DNA from: Prevotella sp.
GTDB taxonomy: Bacteria > Bacteroidota > Bacteroidia > Bacteroidales > Bacteroidaceae
Assembly: GCA_017424205.1 (NCBI GenBank)
Contig: JAFPAS010000112.1
Coordinates: 1-6,387 of the forward strand
Direction of reading: 5' to 3'
Length of the DNA: 6,387 bases
The position numbers and the translations under genes were made by a program. The notes under the pieces were generated by a model that ran no database searches, was not told the origin of the DNA, and saw only the letters and a list, made by a program, of their open reading frames with translations. Of the stretch, positions 5,179-6,387 are shown piece after piece (within the stretch, counting starts at the first letter, position 1; every line of letters starts with the position of its first letter).

Positions 5179-6387
5179 TTACTGCTTCACTAACTTAGCG
5201 TCATCAATCAGAATGTCCTGTGACTCAGAATAGTTTGAATTCTTTGGATTCATGATTACAAGGCAGACTGTTGTCTTCTCCGAAAGTTCGAATGTATAAG
5301 ATACCTGTGTCCAACCCGTTGTAAGGTTTGCATAGTCACCATATACATAGGTTCCTACTGTACCATTTTTAACAGGCACATAGCCTGGACGTGTCTGAGA
5401 GTTACCACCCTTTGTTGCCTTCGCCCAGAAAGAGAATACATATTTACCTGCCTCAAGCTCAGTTTCTTTGTATCCGAGACGCTTATTGCTTGAAGTAACA
5501 TAGCCTACAGATACTGAATACTGTCCGCTATGAGCGTCTGTGCTCTGCTTCAGCGTTGCATTGCCTGCGGTAGATGCAGTCTTCCAGTTCACTGGCAGAC
5601 CGCCGCTCCATGATTCGAATGTACCATTAGACAGCAGGCTGCCCTCGTCTGGAGTTGTGCCATCGCCGCCGGTGTTATCATTGCCACCACCTGTATTGTC
5701 GTCGCCGCCAGGTGTTTCACCGCCGCCATCACCAGCTGGTTCACTCTTGCCGTTGAGTGAATATATATAGCTCTTGTTTGCAACAGTTTCTGGAGTATTA
5801 CCCATGTAGTTTGTAACCTTTCCGTAGATAATTACCTCATCGCCTACTTTAATATTGTCGCCAGCAGTATACTTCTTGTTTCCAAGATAAAGCGCACGGT
5901 AAACATAGAACTGGTCTGTTGATGTGCCATCGTCTGAGATGTAGAATGTAGCATTGCCGTACTGTGTACCGAACTCTTCTCGTATTGAAGAAATCTTACC
6001 CTTGATGTATACTTCCTTGTCTGACTCAACACCATTTGCAAGAGAAGATGCATACTGGTTTGCAGCAATGCTATTGAATGGATTAGCGAGTGAGCCATCG
6101 CCCTTTGGTTCGCCTGTAGGAGCAGCACCAGGTCTGTTGCCAATCTCTTTTCCACCGACATTAGCATATACAACACTCTTTACACCTGTCTGGCCGAAAT
6201 ATTTCTCGATATTACCACACAAGACAACTTCCTTGCCGAGGTGTGCCTTATTCTCGCTCAGGTTAAGGCCGCTACGGATAACGCCAGAAGGCAACTGCAC
6301 TGGCATGCAATTAGTCTTAACAGTCTCTGTCGGAGTGCTTGCTATAAGAAGGTTTGTCAATACTGTACATGTATCAGCACCAAGCAC
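5179..6387 (-). CDS. DUF6359/OB-fold protein with C-terminal carbohydrate-binding-like domain (5' end missing)
   Basis: Only the last 402 codons are visible; the frame stays open to the right edge. The first visible codon is GTG at 6385-6387, but the protein starts inside a domain, so the true start lies outside. Residues here count from that codon. Residues 1-76 look like the end of a DUF6359 domain (VQLPSGVIRSGLNL, then EKYFG and GVKSV). Residues 96-213 begin with GDGSLANPFN and form a β-rich OB-fold-like domain (YIKGKISSI, ATFYISDDG, VGDEVIIYGKV). A flexible Gly/Asp/Thr/Pro linker covers about 214-249. Residues 251-402 begin LLSNGTFESW and end ILIDDAKLVK, a jelly-roll layout typical of carbohydrate-binding or cell-surface modules. 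No type IX secretion tail is obvious. The protein is probably exported and anchored by a missing N-terminal signal. It ends at the terminator at 5111-5157. OB folds of this kind occur near or fused to secreted nucleases, so a nucleic-acid or glycan-binding role is plausible but unproven. Confidence 0.85.
   Translation of the reverse strand: MLGADTCTVLTNLLIASTPTETVKTNCMPVQLPSGVIRSGLNLSENKAHLGKEVVLCGNIEKYFGQTGVKSVVYANVGGKEIGNRPGAAPTGEPKGDGSLANPFNSIAANQYASSLANGVESDKEVYIKGKISSIREEFGTQYGNATFYISDDGTSTDQFYVYRALYLGNKKYTAGDNIKVGDEVIIYGKVTNYMGNTPETVANKSYIYSLNGKSEPAGDGGGETPGGDDNTGGGNDNTGGDGTTPDEGSLLSNGTFESWSGGLPVNWKTASTAGNATLKQSTDAHSGQYSVSVGYVTSSNKRLGYKETELEAGKYVFSFWAKATKGGNSQTRPGYVPVKNGTVGTYVYGDYANLTTGWTQVSYTFELSEKTTVCLVIMNPKNSNYSESQDILIDDAKLVKQ

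Overview
The window looks like chromosomal DNA from a Bacteroidales bacterium, most likely Prevotella or a close relative. The evidence is a surface-type lipoprotein nuclease, a DUF6359/OB-fold protein of the kind common in this order, a 450-residue Pgi, A/T-rich leaders without Shine-Dalgarno motifs, and an exact Bacteroidetes-type promoter (TTTG, 20 nt, TAnnTTTG). No phage, insertion sequence, CRISPR array, tRNA or rRNA was seen. The genus is an inference from protein similarity as I remember it, not from a search.

All four genes lie on the minus strand, so transcription runs from right to left. From the right edge, the first is a 5'-truncated gene for a multidomain extracellular protein (end of a DUF6359-like domain, an OB-fold-like domain, a Gly/Asp/Thr/Pro linker, and a C-terminal jelly-roll carbohydrate-binding-like domain). 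It ends at an intrinsic terminator (5111-5157). Next, under its own promoter (5006-5037), is a DNA/RNA non-specific endonuclease lipoprotein with an intact DRGH catalytic motif. It is followed after an 82-bp gap by ettA (ABC-F translation factor) and after a 191-bp gap by pgi (glucose-6-phosphate isomerase). pgi ends at a strong terminator (638-674).

The leftmost ~640 bases are A/T-rich and hold no convincing gene. They contain a long imperfect hairpin (243-321), a pair of 16-bp direct repeats (473-488 and 501-516) and a 12-codon polybasic micro-ORF of doubtful reality.

Functionally there are two housekeeping genes (ettA in translation under energy limitation, pgi in glycolysis/gluconeogenesis) and two cell-envelope or extracellular genes. 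The nuclease and its OB-fold neighbour may act together on extracellular nucleic acid, but this is only suggested by adjacency and by family. They appear to be separate transcription units. I found no strong evidence for a novel system. The items most worth following are the nuclease/OB-fold pair, the nuclease promoter with a nearby inverted repeat, and the structured non-coding elements at 243-321 and 2134-2206.
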